Notes: generated by a model not told the origin, from the letters alone. Positions 46,006 through 55,440 are shown, counted from the stretch's first letter. The stretch: DNA of 64,000 bases from 38-11 sp964539975 (GCA_964539975.1 CAZIKK010000001.1:168792-232791), one strand, 5' to 3'. Translations and numbers: made by a program.

Positions 46006-47010
46006 TTACTGTTCTCTAATTGATTCGAAAGATTCAAGATACTCCTCAAGGGTTAAACCACTTTCATAAACTAAAGTAGCCAAAGGGTTTCCCAAGTATC
46101 TTAAATGCCAAGGCTCATACAAATAGCCCGTAATGGATTCCATTCCTTCTGGATAACGGATGATAAAACCATAATGGTGACTATTTTGAGCTACCCACTG
46201 TCCTTCTAAAGTGTCTCCGAATTTTTCATCTAGCTGCAACCCAACGCTTTCTGCTGTCACATCCATCGCCAATCCTGTCTGATGTTCACTTTGCCCAGGC
46301 GCTGCACTGAATCGATCTGCATTCTCCTGTCCATGTTGTGCCACATAATTACTGTATAAAGCCTTTTGAGTCTGATAAGAACGATATCCAGACCTTGCGA
46401 CCAACCGAATGCCATCATCTTCCGCTGCCTTGAACATCTCAGTCAAAGCATCGGATGCTTTTTGTCTCAACTGACGAATTTCCGGGTTTGGCAAACAGGT
46501 AGGTACTTCAACCGTTACAAGATCCTCTGGCTCATAGTTTGCTGGTAGATTTCTTTGTTTGTTTACAACGGAATCGTATGCAGTGTAATTTGTTATCACG
46601 TTGTTCTCATCGATTGTTTTGTCAAGAAAATTCACTATCATAATCGTTGTTATTTCTGTCAAGCCCTTCCACTCAACTACAATCTCCACTAGATCTCCTG
46701 TCAGAACTGTTTCGTTGATAAAAATGGCTTGATCTTCTATATGTGCCATCGTGCTAGAAGCACTTATTTTGAAACCTTCATCAATCATTGACTCGTTTCC
46801 TTCATCATCCACAACTCGTAATGCCACTCTCATTTCTTGTCCTGCATAAGCGTGAGGTGAAACTCCTTGAATCTCTTTGAGCTCTATTTGCTGGTGTTTA
46901 TCCGAACCAGGATCTGGCTGATTGTCTTGATTCTGTGGCACCTCAACTTTGCATCCAGATAAAATTATAGCCATTAGCACTACTGCCATCTTGATCATTA
47001 TTTTCATCAT
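46006..47010 (-). CDS. VanY-type D-Ala-D-Ala carboxypeptidase lipoprotein
   Basis: 334 residues. A lipoprotein signal ends ILSGC with Cys20. Residues about 40-130 form an uncharacterised beta-rich part. The C-terminal zinc peptidase domain (about 170-320) has SGYRSYQTQ, the metal motif SEHQTGLAMD with His243 and Asp250, and EPWHLRYLG with His302. It would trim D-Ala from peptidoglycan stem peptides outside the cell. It need not mean vancomycin resistance; no vanHAX genes are present. I chose the ATG after AAGGTGG. It ends 11 bases before the ABC-F gene, likely in one operon. Confidence 0.9.
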   Translation of the reverse strand: MMKIMIKMAVVLMAIILSGCKVEVPQNQDNQPDPGSDKHQQIELKEIQGVSPHAYAGQEMRVALRVVDDEGNESMIDEGFKISASSTMAHIEDQAIFINETVLTGDLVEIVVEWKGLTEITTIMIVNFLDKTIDENNVITNYTAYDSVVNKQRNLPANYEPEDLVTVEVPTCLPNPEIRQLRQKASDALTEMFKAAEDDGIRLVARSGYRSYQTQKALYSNYVAQHGQENADRFSAAPGQSEHQTGLAMDVTAESVGLQLDEKFGDTLEGQWVAQNSHHYGFIIRYPEGMESITGYLYEPWHLRYLGNPLATLVYESGLTLEEYLESFESIREQ

Positions 47011-47138
47011 GTATTCCACCTTTCTAACGAACAAAAGTATTCTAACCTAACTATTAAGCCTTCATCCGCTATCTCTGATTATGCTTTTCAGGCCAACAAC
47101 AATCATATCACAAAACCATGATTCTTCCTATACTTGCA

Positions 47139-47167
47139 TAAAAAAATCCGAGACATTTGTCTCGGAT
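47139..47167 (-). terminator. Terminator of the cold-shock gene
   Basis: On the minus strand ATCCGAGAC-AAAT-GTCTCGGAT is followed by seven T residues, 17 bases after the csp stop codon. Confidence 0.95.
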
Positions 47168-47183
47168 CTTAGTATCGCTTTCT

Positions 47184-47381
47184 TTATAGACTTACGATAT
47201 TTTCAGCTTGTGGTCCTTTGTTGCCTTTAACCACATCAAAGCTTACTTCTTCACCTTCGTTAAGTGATTTGAAACCACCTTTTTGAATTTGTGAATAATG
47301 TGCGAACACATCATTTCCTTCTTCAGTTGTGATAAATCCAAATCCTTTTTCTGAGTTAAACCATTTTACAGTACCTTTCAT
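47184..47381 (-). CDS. Cold-shock protein (CspA family)
   Basis: 65-residue single-stranded nucleic acid binding protein. RNP-1 (KGFGFI) and RNP-2 (VFAHYSQI, normally VFVHFS) are visible in an OB-fold domain, with GNKGPQAENI at the end. It acts as an RNA chaperone. The start is the ATG at 47379-47381 with GGAGG upstream; a longer in-frame start at 47447 has no support. The leader is long, about 80 bases, as in cold-induced csp mRNAs. Confidence 0.96.
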   Translation of the reverse strand: MKGTVKWFNSEKGFGFITTEEGNDVFAHYSQIQKGGFKSLNEGEEVSFDVVKGNKGPQAENIVSL

Positions 47382-47467
47382 GATGACTGCCTCCAAATTT
47401 TTATTTCTAAATGCTGTAGAACTGATAAACAAAAATTTCAACGCCAATCAAAATGATTTAACACTTA

Positions 47468-47495
47468 ATTCTATTTATTCATTCTTAACTTACAA
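47468..47495 (-). promoter_or_regulatory. csp promoter with long leader
   Basis: Minus-strand TTGTAA (47490-47495), 16-base spacer, TAGAAT (47468-47473). The expected start leaves about 80 bases of untranslated leader, typical of cold-shock genes regulated at RNA level. Confidence 0.6.
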
Positions 47496-47653
47496 TTTAG
47501 ATTACTTTCTAATCATACACTAATTTCAGGATAATGCAAGCATTATTTTTATGTTCGTTGAAAACAATCATTTTATTTTTTAATTGAATTTTAATTCTTT
47601 TGAAAGATGTAGTATAGTAGAATGTGAAAGAAGACCTTTCAAAGGAGGATTCT

Positions 47654-48841
47654 ATGACAAAACTTGACTCACTTAAACTTCCGCTCCAATCTTTAGTGAT
47701 TTTTCGCAGTTTACTGATAGACCCTGTGATTCGCAAAGCTTATGCGTTAATTTCATCTGACTCAGATGATCCCAACACAAAAGTTGCTTTGTATGCCTCA
47801 TTTGTCTCTGAGTTGTATGCAAATCACTCTAATTTCAGTGAGTATCTTTGCAAAATCGTTCTTGAAAATGAAAACACCTATGTCCAGCATGTCGCAACTA
47901 ATAAAGCCGTGACCTCTAACTTGCAAGAATGCCTAGAAAACGAATTGCTTGTTTTGCAAGAATTATCCACTTTGTCTTCTGATGAAGTGAAATCTCATAT
48001 TCCTTTTACAGGCTATCTGCCATCTTGGGAAACATCTTCTATTAATCTTTTGACTGCCTACCAAGAAAGAATAAGTCAGTTGCATCGATATGGTTATGGG
48101 CAATACGCCTCTCATTATGTGTTTACTATTAAGGATGGTCACCTTTTGCCAGTCACAAACCCTGATCCAGTTTCATTGAATGATTTAAAAGGATATGAAA
48201 AAGAACGCAATCTTGTGTTAAATAATACTTTTGCTTTGATTGAAAACAAACCTGCTTCAAATGTTCTTCTCTATGGTGATGCTGGGACTGGAAAATCATC
48301 AACTGTCAAGGCCATTACAAATCAGCTTCATCACAAAGGGTTGCGGTTGATAGAAGTTCCCAAAAAACAACTGGACGCCATCCCCACTTTACTTGAAACA
48401 ATATCCCAGTATCCACTTAAATTTATATTGTTCATCGATGACTTGTCCTTTTCAAAAAACGATGCCAACTTTGGCTCTTTGAAGGCCATATTAGAAGGTT
48501 CTGTTACTGCAAAACCTTCCAATGTTGTCATTTATGCGACAAGCAATAGACGACACCTCGTCAAGGAAAGCTTTTCTGATCGGGAAGGAGATGACATCCA
48601 TCTTAGTGAAACCATACAAGAACTCACGTCTCTATCTGATCGATTCGGTATGTTAGTCAGTTACTTCAAACCTGATAAACAGCAATACCTTGAAATAGTC
48701 CATGAGCTGGCTATGTACTACAACATCTCTCTATCAGGCGAAAAGCTTGAAATAGAAGCTGAACGCTATGCTGTTACAAAAAATGGGCGCTCCCCACGAG
48801 TCGCTCGTCAGTTCATTGCTCATCTTCAAACAAAGGAATAA
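47654..48841 (+). CDS. DUF815-family AAA ATPase
   Basis: 395 residues. The C-terminal ATPase core has Walker A GDAGTGKSS (208-215) and Walker B FILFIDDLSF (about 255), with the sensor-like YATSNRRHL. The N-terminal 170 residues are helical and not recognised. This family is widespread in Firmicutes without a firmly assigned job. AAAGGAGG precedes the ATG at 47654; an earlier in-frame ATG at 47624 lies upstream of that site. It ends 11 bases before an ABC exporter ATPase, so co-expression is likely. Confidence 0.88.
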   Translation: MTKLDSLKLPLQSLVIFRSLLIDPVIRKAYALISSDSDDPNTKVALYASFVSELYANHSNFSEYLCKIVLENENTYVQHVATNKAVTSNLQECLENELLVLQELSTLSSDEVKSHIPFTGYLPSWETSSINLLTAYQERISQLHRYGYGQYASHYVFTIKDGHLLPVTNPDPVSLNDLKGYEKERNLVLNNTFALIENKPASNVLLYGDAGTGKSSTVKAITNQLHHKGLRLIEVPKKQLDAIPTLLETISQYPLKFILFIDDLSFSKNDANFGSLKAILEGSVTAKPSNVVIYATSNRRHLVKESFSDREGDDIHLSETIQELTSLSDRFGMLVSYFKPDKQQYLEIVHELAMYYNISLSGEKLEIEAERYAVTKNGRSPRVARQFIAHLQTKE

Positions 48842-48852
48842 GGAGAATCTCT

Positions 48853-49611
48853 ATGATAATTGTTGAACATGTCAGCAAAAAATTTTTTGATAAGAAAAAT
48901 GGCGATTTTTATGCATTAAAGGATGTTTCTTTTTCTGTTGAAAAAGGCGAGATTTTTGGTTTGCTTGGTCCAAATGGTGCAGGCAAAACTACGATGCTGC
49001 GAATTTTATCTACCATCATGACACAAACCGAAGGACATGTGTCGGTAAATGGTTTTGATTCCTTGAAAAAACCAGAGGCCTTAAAGCAATCTATTGGGTT
49101 TTTATCTGGCAATACCAAACTGTATAAAAAACTCACTCCAGTTGAAACCATGCGTTTTTTTGGGAGCTTTTATGGAATTGACAAAAGTGTTCTTGAATCT
49201 CGTATAGAAGAAATCCTGCACCGGCTGGATATGGAATCTTTTAAAAACAGAGTCATAGAAAAGTTATCTACAGGCCAAGTTCAAAAAACCTCTATTGCAC
49301 GCTGTATGATTCATGATCCACAAGTCTATATTTTGGATGAACCGACTCTAGGGTTAGACATACTAACCAGCAGAAGCATCATAGATTTCATTAAATCAGA
49401 AAAATCAAACGGAAAAACCATCATTTTTTCTACTCATTACATGGAAGAGGCCGATTCTTTATGTGACAGAATAGGGTTGATTCATAAAGGTCACCTTATC
49501 CAAACAGGTACAATCGATAAACTCAAAGCCGACACCGGCAAGCAGAACATTCGGGATATATTTTTGTATTTCATTGATAATGAAAGTTGGAATGACAATG
49601 AACAAGATTAG
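48853..49611 (+). CDS. ABC-2 exporter ATP-binding protein (NatA-like)
   Basis: 252-residue ABC ATPase with Walker A GLLGPNGAGKTT (about 36), signature LSTGQVQKTSIAR, Walker B VYILDEPTLGLD and the H-loop STHYMEEA. The signature has LSTGQ rather than LSGGQ, normal for the NatA/CcmA group. It would drive the two permeases that follow, exporting sodium, an antibiotic, a peptide or a lipid; the substrate cannot be read. AAGGAG precedes the ATG. Confidence 0.92.
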   Translation: MIIVEHVSKKFFDKKNGDFYALKDVSFSVEKGEIFGLLGPNGAGKTTMLRILSTIMTQTEGHVSVNGFDSLKKPEALKQSIGFLSGNTKLYKKLTPVETMRFFGSFYGIDKSVLESRIEEILHRLDMESFKNRVIEKLSTGQVQKTSIARCMIHDPQVYILDEPTLGLDILTSRSIIDFIKSEKSNGKTIIFSTHYMEEADSLCDRIGLIHKGHLIQTGTIDKLKADTGKQNIRDIFLYFIDNESWNDNEQD

Positions 49612-50761
49612 ATTGATTTGTAGAAAAGAAATGAAAACCCTTTTTCGTGACAAAAAAGCTTTATTGACCATCTTTTTGCCTATATTGATTTATCCTGTAT
49701 TATTAATCTTTTTCTTTGGCTTTAGCGCGTTGATCCAGTCCAACATGTCCGAAAAATCAAGTAACATTGCTCTCTCAGACAATTTTCCTCAACAATTGGT
49801 TCAGAAGTTTGAGGCAGAATCAAAGATCAATCTAATGCCTGCTCTTTCAGGTTTATCTGACTTGGACTCAAACGATATCGATGCCTCTGTTGTGTTGACT
49901 CAAGATGATTTAGTGGAAAATTATGTGGTCTACTACAACTCAACTTCCGATTCCAGTCAGCAGGCAGCCAACAGAATCCGCGTAATCTTAAACAGCTATA
50001 GTGAAACACTCCGTTTGGATGTTCTAGAGTCAGTTGAACTTGACCTAGATATTGTTTCACTGGTTTCTATCGAGCATATTGAGCTAAAAGGCGAAACTGA
50101 TTCGAGAATTTTTTCAATGCTACTTGGCATGATATTGCCTTTCATTATCATGCTATATGGCATTACAGGTGTTTATACCCTTTCTTCCGATCTGAGTGCT
50201 GGTGAAAAAGAACGTGAAACCCTCGAAACAATTTTCTCAGTGCCTGTTACGAGGTTTGAAATCATTATTGGAAAGCTATTGGCCTGTGTCAACGTTGGTG
50301 TGATAAGCGGCATGGTGAATATTTTGGCCATGTTTCCTTTAATTTTCGCATTGGCAACTGCCATTCCAGATTTCAGCATCGATATCTCGTTAAACCTTCT
50401 ACTTTATCTGGTTTTGATGTTGATTCCTGTAATGATCATGTCTAGCACCTTTTTTATCGGATTAGGTCTTATCGCTAAAACTTTCCAAGAATCTCAATCC
50501 TACGGTTCAGTACTGCTCATTGTGCTAACAGCTCCAACCTTCATCGTTATGCTACCAGATGTTAGCATTAATCAAACCACATTGCTTATCCCTGTAGCAA
50601 ATGCCTTGCTACTTATGAAAGAAGCTTTCTTGGGGAACTACAACCTGATTCACAGCTTGATTGTTTTGTCCATCCATCTCGGTCTCTCTTTGTTTGGCGT
50701 GATTCTTATGAATAGACTCTTTAAATCTGACTGGGTCATATTTGGAGGTGATTCAAAATGA
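49598..50761 (+). CDS. ABC-2 permease, NatB-like
   Basis: About 387 residues. One membrane helix near the N-terminus (about 20-45), an extracytoplasmic region of about 130 residues, then five to six helices from about residue 175. GEKERETLETIFSVPVTRFEIIIGK is the typical NatB loop. Several in-frame ATGs lie together; I choose 49598, six bases after GGA, inside the end of the ATPase gene (14-base overlap). Its stop overlaps the next start as ATGA, so the two permeases are coupled. Confidence 0.88.
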   Translation: MNKIRLICRKEMKTLFRDKKALLTIFLPILIYPVLLIFFFGFSALIQSNMSEKSSNIALSDNFPQQLVQKFEAESKINLMPALSGLSDLDSNDIDASVVLTQDDLVENYVVYYNSTSDSSQQAANRIRVILNSYSETLRLDVLESVELDLDIVSLVSIEHIELKGETDSRIFSMLLGMILPFIIMLYGITGVYTLSSDLSAGEKERETLETIFSVPVTRFEIIIGKLLACVNVGVISGMVNILAMFPLIFALATAIPDFSIDISLNLLLYLVLMLIPVMIMSSTFFIGLGLIAKTFQESQSYGSVLLIVLTAPTFIVMLPDVSINQTTLLIPVANALLLMKEAFLGNYNLIHSLIVLSIHLGLSLFGVILMNRLFKSDWVIFGGDSK

Positions 50762-52683
50762 ATGTTACTGTTATTCGATCAATTATATGGAAAGAATTCA
50801 TCGCATTGTTGCGTAACAAGCGCATCCTTATTGGTATGTTTGCACCTCTAATCTTGATGCCTCTTCTTCTTTATGGCTATCAATACTTTTCAGAGAGCAC
50901 TTCTCAAAGTGCGGCTACATCCATAAGTCAAATCCTGGTATTAGATGAACTCCCCCAAGACTTGCAATCTCTAATAGAGGCAGAGGAATCTATCTCTATA
51001 AAGCCCGAACTAGTCGTTGATAAGAACTCAACAGAAGAAAACGTGGACTTATGGCTTTCTTACTCCTATGACTCTGGCTATCATCATTTCTCTTTAACTT
51101 ATGATTCAGGAAACAATTCAAATACAAGAGCAGCTAACCGTCTTATTCCCATACTTGAGGCATACAAAGAGCAACTACAGATTAGCTACCTTGAAAGTCA
51201 ATCCATTACAAAAGATATCTTGCAACCCGTATCGATACAGTTAAGTGATTCTGCAACTGAAAGAGAGCTAACCAGCCATTCTTTGGCTAGCATCGTACCG
51301 GTGATTCTTTCATTGTTTGCCTTAATGTCTGTTATTAATTTTTCCGTGGAATTGACCACCGCAGAAAAAGAAATGGCTACATTGGAAACCCTATTCTCTA
51401 TGCCCGCGAAGAAATCCCAAATCATCATATCCAAGCTTTTGGCATGCATTATTTTTGGTTCCATTTCCATGTTTATGACTCTTGCAGCCTTTATCTTTGT
51501 GGCGCCTCAATTCTTAAGTTTAAACATTTTTAGCTTGGATCTAGGGTGGACTACCATCATAACCCTCTTTTTTACATTGCTTCCTCTTATTTTTATTGGA
51601 TCAGGATTTAGCATCGGAATGGGCTTGTTCGCCAACAGTTACAAAGAGTCTGGCGCTTATTTTACACCTTTGATTTTCATCTTTATGTTGCCTGCCTATA
51701 TTGGGACAACGCCGGGACTCGAAATATCTCCAATATATAGCACCCTTCCCATTTTGAATGCTACTTTGCTGATCAAGTCCGTCTTTCTAGATAATTTTAA
51801 CTTTATCTATTTTGCTGTCACTTCCACTGTAAACGCTCTGTTTTCTATCATAAGCCTCACCTTCATGTTCAAAATATTTGGCGCGGAAAAAATTCTGTTT
51901 GACTCTGGATCTGGCATTTCTTTTAAATTGGATAGGCGAGCTGTTGTCTCTAAAACATTTCTAAATACTGAAGATGTCTTGATGTCTTTAGCTATTATCG
52001 TTGTCTTATTCATCTATGCTAGTACCCTATTATCTCCATTCATTAATCCGTTAGTCAGCACATTAATGATCCAACTCATCTTGTTTGGACTTGTCCCGGT
52101 GGGGATAATTTACTATTTAAAAGCATCTCCTGCTCTTTCTTTAGGCCTCAAAAAACCACCTTTAACAGGAATGCTAGGTGGCATCTTATTATGGCTATCC
52201 GCTTTTTCTCTTATTATGATCTATCAATTGGTAATCAACCCCTACATTGGAGATGCACCCACACTCATTGAATTGGAAAAACAAATACTGTCTTTGTCCC
52301 CATTAAGCCGATTTTTGATATTCGCTTTGACACCGGGTGTTTGTGAGGAAATCTTGTTCAGAGGATTTGCGCTTCGACCATTGGAAAAACATTTAGGTCC
52401 AAAATGGGCAATTATCTTAACTTCAGTGATATTTTCTATTGTCCATCTTGATTTTCTAAGATTGGTTCCTACCTTCTTATTAGGGCTGACCTTTGGTTAT
52501 GTCACCATAAAGACACGTTCCATTTTTCCAGCTATTCTTTTGCATGTTATGAATAATAGCATAGCCATATTTTTGCCAAACACTGCAAACATTACTTTTT
52601 TTAACATGATTCCACTTCATCTAATCACACTATGTATCGCCATTTATTGTTTTAAAAAAACTCAGGTGTCCAAAGAGATTTGA
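50758..52683 (+). CDS. ABC-2 permease fused to a CPBP intramembrane protease
   Basis: 641 residues. The first about 390 residues repeat the NatB-type architecture of the preceding gene, including TAEKEMATLETLFSMPAKKSQIIISK. The remainder has about eight membrane helices holding a CPBP (CAAX/Abi) domain: Glu530-Glu531 in CEEILFRG, then a histidine in IVHLDF and the HVMNN motif, the conserved catalytic set of Rce1-like proteases. The fusion could couple export with cleavage of the exported or a regulatory membrane protein. GGAGG precedes the ATG. Last gene of the four-gene block. Confidence 0.9.
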   Translation: MNVTVIRSIIWKEFIALLRNKRILIGMFAPLILMPLLLYGYQYFSESTSQSAATSISQILVLDELPQDLQSLIEAEESISIKPELVVDKNSTEENVDLWLSYSYDSGYHHFSLTYDSGNNSNTRAANRLIPILEAYKEQLQISYLESQSITKDILQPVSIQLSDSATERELTSHSLASIVPVILSLFALMSVINFSVELTTAEKEMATLETLFSMPAKKSQIIISKLLACIIFGSISMFMTLAAFIFVAPQFLSLNIFSLDLGWTTIITLFFTLLPLIFIGSGFSIGMGLFANSYKESGAYFTPLIFIFMLPAYIGTTPGLEISPIYSTLPILNATLLIKSVFLDNFNFIYFAVTSTVNALFSIISLTFMFKIFGAEKILFDSGSGISFKLDRRAVVSKTFLNTEDVLMSLAIIVVLFIYASTLLSPFINPLVSTLMIQLILFGLVPVGIIYYLKASPALSLGLKKPPLTGMLGGILLWLSAFSLIMIYQLVINPYIGDAPTLIELEKQILSLSPLSRFLIFALTPGVCEEILFRGFALRPLEKHLGPKWAIILTSVIFSIVHLDFLRLVPTFLLGLTFGYVTIKTRSIFPAILLHVMNNSIAIFLPNTANITFFNMIPLHLITLCIAIYCFKKTQVSKEI

Positions 52684-52745
52684 ACACCCTAACCTTTCAT
52701 AAATTATGGTTTTTAGGCGTCCATCAAGTTCTATTGGTCGACGCC

Positions 52746-53564
52746 TTATAGAATTCCAGATATTTTTGTTACCATCATCCCTTGTTCTTCCCATGCCTTG
52801 ATGATGGCATTAAGCCCTATGGAATCACTTGGCATGTGCCCGGCTACAATAATGTTTCCGATGTTTTGATCCCTTACTTCCTTTATCACTTCTTCGGGAG
52901 CATGCATTGCAACAATCGTCCCTACACCTGCCTCAAAATATGCCTTATAAACTTCTGCTCCTCCATTTGTACCACCTGCAAATAAGACAGCTATTCTTCC
53001 TGCATAATCTTCTGGTCCACCACATCTCACCACTGGTTTTGCCAATGATTTCTGGTAGACATCCAGTGTTTCGATCGCTTCAATGATTTCTTTTATCTTC
53101 ACTTTGGGCTTGTTCTCGAATTCTTTATTCAGATATTCTTGCATGAATTTTTCACCTATATAATCTGCTGGTAAGTGAATATTCATATATGGGATATCCA
53201 ATAGTTTTGCCGCTGCCGATACACGGTCATAATTGCTTACATGCATACCTATTTCTACTGTCTTCTGTTTTTTTGAAAGTGCCTTTTGTGCCTTGTTGAT
53301 AGGCACTCCAAAATCAACCATTCTATCAATTTGAATGTCCATCACTTCATGGAAATGAATAACCGAATCGTCCGCCTTTGGGTGGTGACTGACAACTAAA
53401 TCATAGTCCAGTTCTTTTGCCAACATGAGCTCTGGTGTTTCCATATCCACACCGATCAGAATCCTTTTGATTCCTTCTCCAGGATGACTGATTGTTGTAT
53501 CAAATGGTTCTTCGTCGAATCCTGCCAATTCCAAAGCTATTTTCATCAATTCTTTTGTGTTCAT
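52746..53564 (-). CDS. Nif3-like dinuclear metal-centre protein
   Basis: 273 residues. Features of the Nif3/GTP cyclohydrolase I type 2-like group: an opening MNTKELMKIALELAGFDE, VVSHHPK with His60-His61 as metal ligands, and a C-terminal AGHMPSDSIGLNAI. The match is weaker than to classic Nif3 proteins and the chain is shorter than the about 370-residue bacterial form. Function in the family is unsettled. I start at ATG 53562-53564, five bases after GGAGG. It has its own promoter. Confidence 0.75.
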   Translation of the reverse strand: MNTKELMKIALELAGFDEEPFDTTISHPGEGIKRILIGVDMETPELMLAKELDYDLVVSHHPKADDSVIHFHEVMDIQIDRMVDFGVPINKAQKALSKKQKTVEIGMHVSNYDRVSAAAKLLDIPYMNIHLPADYIGEKFMQEYLNKEFENKPKVKIKEIIEAIETLDVYQKSLAKPVVRCGGPEDYAGRIAVLFAGGTNGGAEVYKAYFEAGVGTIVAMHAPEEVIKEVRDQNIGNIIVAGHMPSDSIGLNAIIKAWEEQGMMVTKISGIL

Positions 53565-53611
53565 TTTAACCTCCAAATCATTTTTCAGTACCTGTTTTTC
53601 TAGATAATTGT

Positions 53612-53640
53612 ATTGTACCTTCTATTTCATCATTTCTCAA
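53612..53640 (-). promoter_or_regulatory. Promoter of the Nif3-like gene
   Basis: Minus-strand TTGAGA (53635-53640), 17-base spacer, TACAAT (53612-53617). Confidence 0.65.
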
Positions 53641-53681
53641 GTCTATATAATATTCAATATTATTTTGTACTCGTTTTAATC

Positions 53682-53710
53682 TTGAAAATCCCTCCATTCT
53701 ATGTTAGGAT
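53682..53710 (+). promoter_or_regulatory. Rubrerythrin promoter
   Basis: TTGAAA (53682-53687), 17-base spacer, TAGGAT (53705-53710), about 39 bases before the ATG. No PerR-like operator was recognised. Confidence 0.5.
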
Positions 53711-53748
53711 TATATGGCATAAATAATAAAGAATATCTGGAGGTTTTT

Positions 53749-54333
53749 ATGAGCAAACTGAAAAACACAAAAACAGCAACTAATCTGATGACTGCATTTG
53801 CAGGAGAATCACAGGCTACTATGAGATACACTTATTATGCCGCACAGGCAAAAAAAGATGGCTATGTTCAAATAAGAAATATTTTCGAAGAAACCGCAGC
53901 TAATGAGAAAGAACATGCTAAACGATTCTATAAGTTTTTAAGAGAAGAATTGGAAGATGAAGCGATTCGTGTAAACGCAGATTTCCCTGTGAATTTCCAA
54001 GATACAAAGGCTAACTTGAAGGCTGCTGCAGCTGGTGAAAATGAAGAACATTCAGAAATGTATCCAGAGTTCGCCCGTATCGCGAAAGAAGAAGGATTTG
54101 ATACTATATCAAAAGTATTCACTGAAGTCGCTGAAGTTGAAGAAAGACACGAAAAACGCTTTTTAAAACTCCTTAGCAATATCGAAAACGGCATTGTGTT
54201 CAAACGCGATGAACCTGTAGAATGGAAATGCAACAACTGCGGATATGTACATACCGGAAAAGAAGCACCTGAAACTTGTCCGGCTTGTGACCACCCAAGA
54301 GACCATTTCGAACTTTTTGTTGAAACATACTAA
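53749..54333 (+). CDS. Rubrerythrin
   Basis: 194-residue non-heme iron peroxidase that reduces hydrogen peroxide in anaerobes. The ferritin-like diiron domain (about 10-145) has Glu20, Glu53 and His56 (EKEH), Glu and His in EERH. The C-terminal rubredoxin domain binds iron through Cys161, Cys164, Cys177 and Cys180 (CNNCGY and CPACDHP). The ATG at 53749 follows TGGAGG by five bases. Single gene with its own terminator. Supports an anaerobic or microaerophilic host. Confidence 0.97.
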   Translation: MSKLKNTKTATNLMTAFAGESQATMRYTYYAAQAKKDGYVQIRNIFEETAANEKEHAKRFYKFLREELEDEAIRVNADFPVNFQDTKANLKAAAAGENEEHSEMYPEFARIAKEEGFDTISKVFTEVAEVEERHEKRFLKLLSNIENGIVFKRDEPVEWKCNNCGYVHTGKEAPETCPACDHPRDHFELFVETY

Positions 54334-54339
54334 CGGACT

Positions 54340-54374
54340 AAAACTTCCACTCTTTAAACAGGTGGAAGTTTTTT
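54340..54374. terminator. Bidirectional terminator after rubrerythrin
   Basis: AAAACTTCCAC and GTGGAAGTTTT form an 11-bp stem around CTCTTTAAACAG-like loop bases, with T runs on both strands. It also reaches the stop of the converging lipoprotein gene. Confidence 0.9.
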
Positions 54375-55440
54375 AATCGGAATCTCTTTCGTAAACTTTT
54401 TCATAAAATTCAATACTAATGTTTTCCAATGTATTTGTTTTCGGGTCAAATTGGCTATCCACTAGGTACCTATAGAATTCTCCATCATAAGCGTAGTTTC
54501 CATAATGCTCTCCATAATCATAATATTTAAATGCCAAATACTTTGAAAATCCTTCGACAAGATTTTCCTCACACCAGCCTACCCAATCGTAACTATAATG
54601 ATAACCTGATTCCCACATCTTTTTGAAAGAAGATACTTCCTTCATTTTATCAGCAATTTCCTCAAACCGCTTTTGTCTTGTAAACGTCTGAAACAATTCG
54701 TGAGAATACTCATGAAAGGGTGTTAGCATGATCTTTGAATAGTCATTTACATTTCTTTGGATTGTTGACACTTTCACGCCATTATAATTAAATCCCATCG
54801 CTCCGATATACCGAAGCGTATAATAAAACAGTGGTTGATAGTCTCTTTCAAAGAGTATTCCTGATTGCTCCTCCATAAAAGTCAAAATATCAGGATTGTT
54901 TTGTCTGATTTGATGGTTCAATCGCTCCGCTTTCTCAGAAAAAACTGGCTTATTTTCCAAGAGATAATCCTTGAAATGAGATTCATAAAAATATGGGAAA
55001 AATCGATCTGCAGCTTCCACAATATTTGTTCTTCTGAGTCTTGTCCGAATGGACGCCACTATGATTTCTAGTGTTGCGTCATCATCCAAAGCCGTCGTTG
55101 TGTTCAGTAACTGCCAAGCATGAACTTCATCAAAAATCTGCTTTAAATATGCTTTCATTTCCGGTTCCATATTCTCATAAGTGGTAGCCATCCATTTGTA
55201 ATGACCATAAATATCTTCGCCTGCATTCATATAGGCCATCCTAGATAAGCTTTCTGACTTTTGAATTTGTGTTTGATAGATCTCATAAGAAGTGTCAATT
55301 ATAGCGTATTTCAAAACAAGACCTCTGACTTCCGCTAACCCGTGGTCTCCCGTTCTTTCAGGTGCAGATACATTTACCTGACAACTTGCCAGTGCCAGTA
55401 ACAACATCATACCTACCGCTAATCTCTTTGCTTTTCCCAT
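54373..55440 (-). CDS. Lipoprotein with an HEYSH metallopeptidase-like motif
   Basis: 355 residues, not recognised as a named family. A short lipoprotein signal ends LALASC with Cys20. In the last third, PFHEYSHELF contains HExxH (243-247), and the acidic ELVEG-type segment WCEENLVEGF (289-298) follows about 45 residues later, the arrangement of gluzincin-type zinc peptidases where a distant Glu is the third ligand. The middle is helical and charged. A surface-anchored peptidase is the inference. The start sits inside the end of the EamA gene (22-base overlap), so the two are co-expressed. Confidence 0.6.
   Translation of the reverse strand: MGKAKRLAVGMMLLLALASCQVNVSAPERTGDHGLAEVRGLVLKYAIIDTSYEIYQTQIQKSESLSRMAYMNAGEDIYGHYKWMATTYENMEPEMKAYLKQIFDEVHAWQLLNTTTALDDDATLEIIVASIRTRLRRTNIVEAADRFFPYFYESHFKDYLLENKPVFSEKAERLNHQIRQNNPDILTFMEEQSGILFERDYQPLFYYTLRYIGAMGFNYNGVKVSTIQRNVNDYSKIMLTPFHEYSHELFQTFTRQKRFEEIADKMKEVSSFKKMWESGYHYSYDWVGWCEENLVEGFSKYLAFKYYDYGEHYGNYAYDGEFYRYLVDSQFDPKTNTLENISIEFYEKVYERDSD

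Noticed and set aside
46006..47010. Vancomycin resistance cluster
   Set aside because: Only a VanY-like gene is seen; vanH, vanA/B-type ligase, vanX and a VanRS pair are absent nearby.
47382..47447. Longer start for the cold-shock protein
   Set aside because: The extension has no ribosome site, is not cold-shock-like and would swallow the leader; GGAGG supports the start at 47381.
52715..52746. AGGCGTC...GACGCCT hairpin as a terminator between the converging ABC permease and Nif3-like genes
   Set aside because: The stem is real but no T-run follows it on either strand, so it is not an intrinsic terminator by sequence. It may be another structure.
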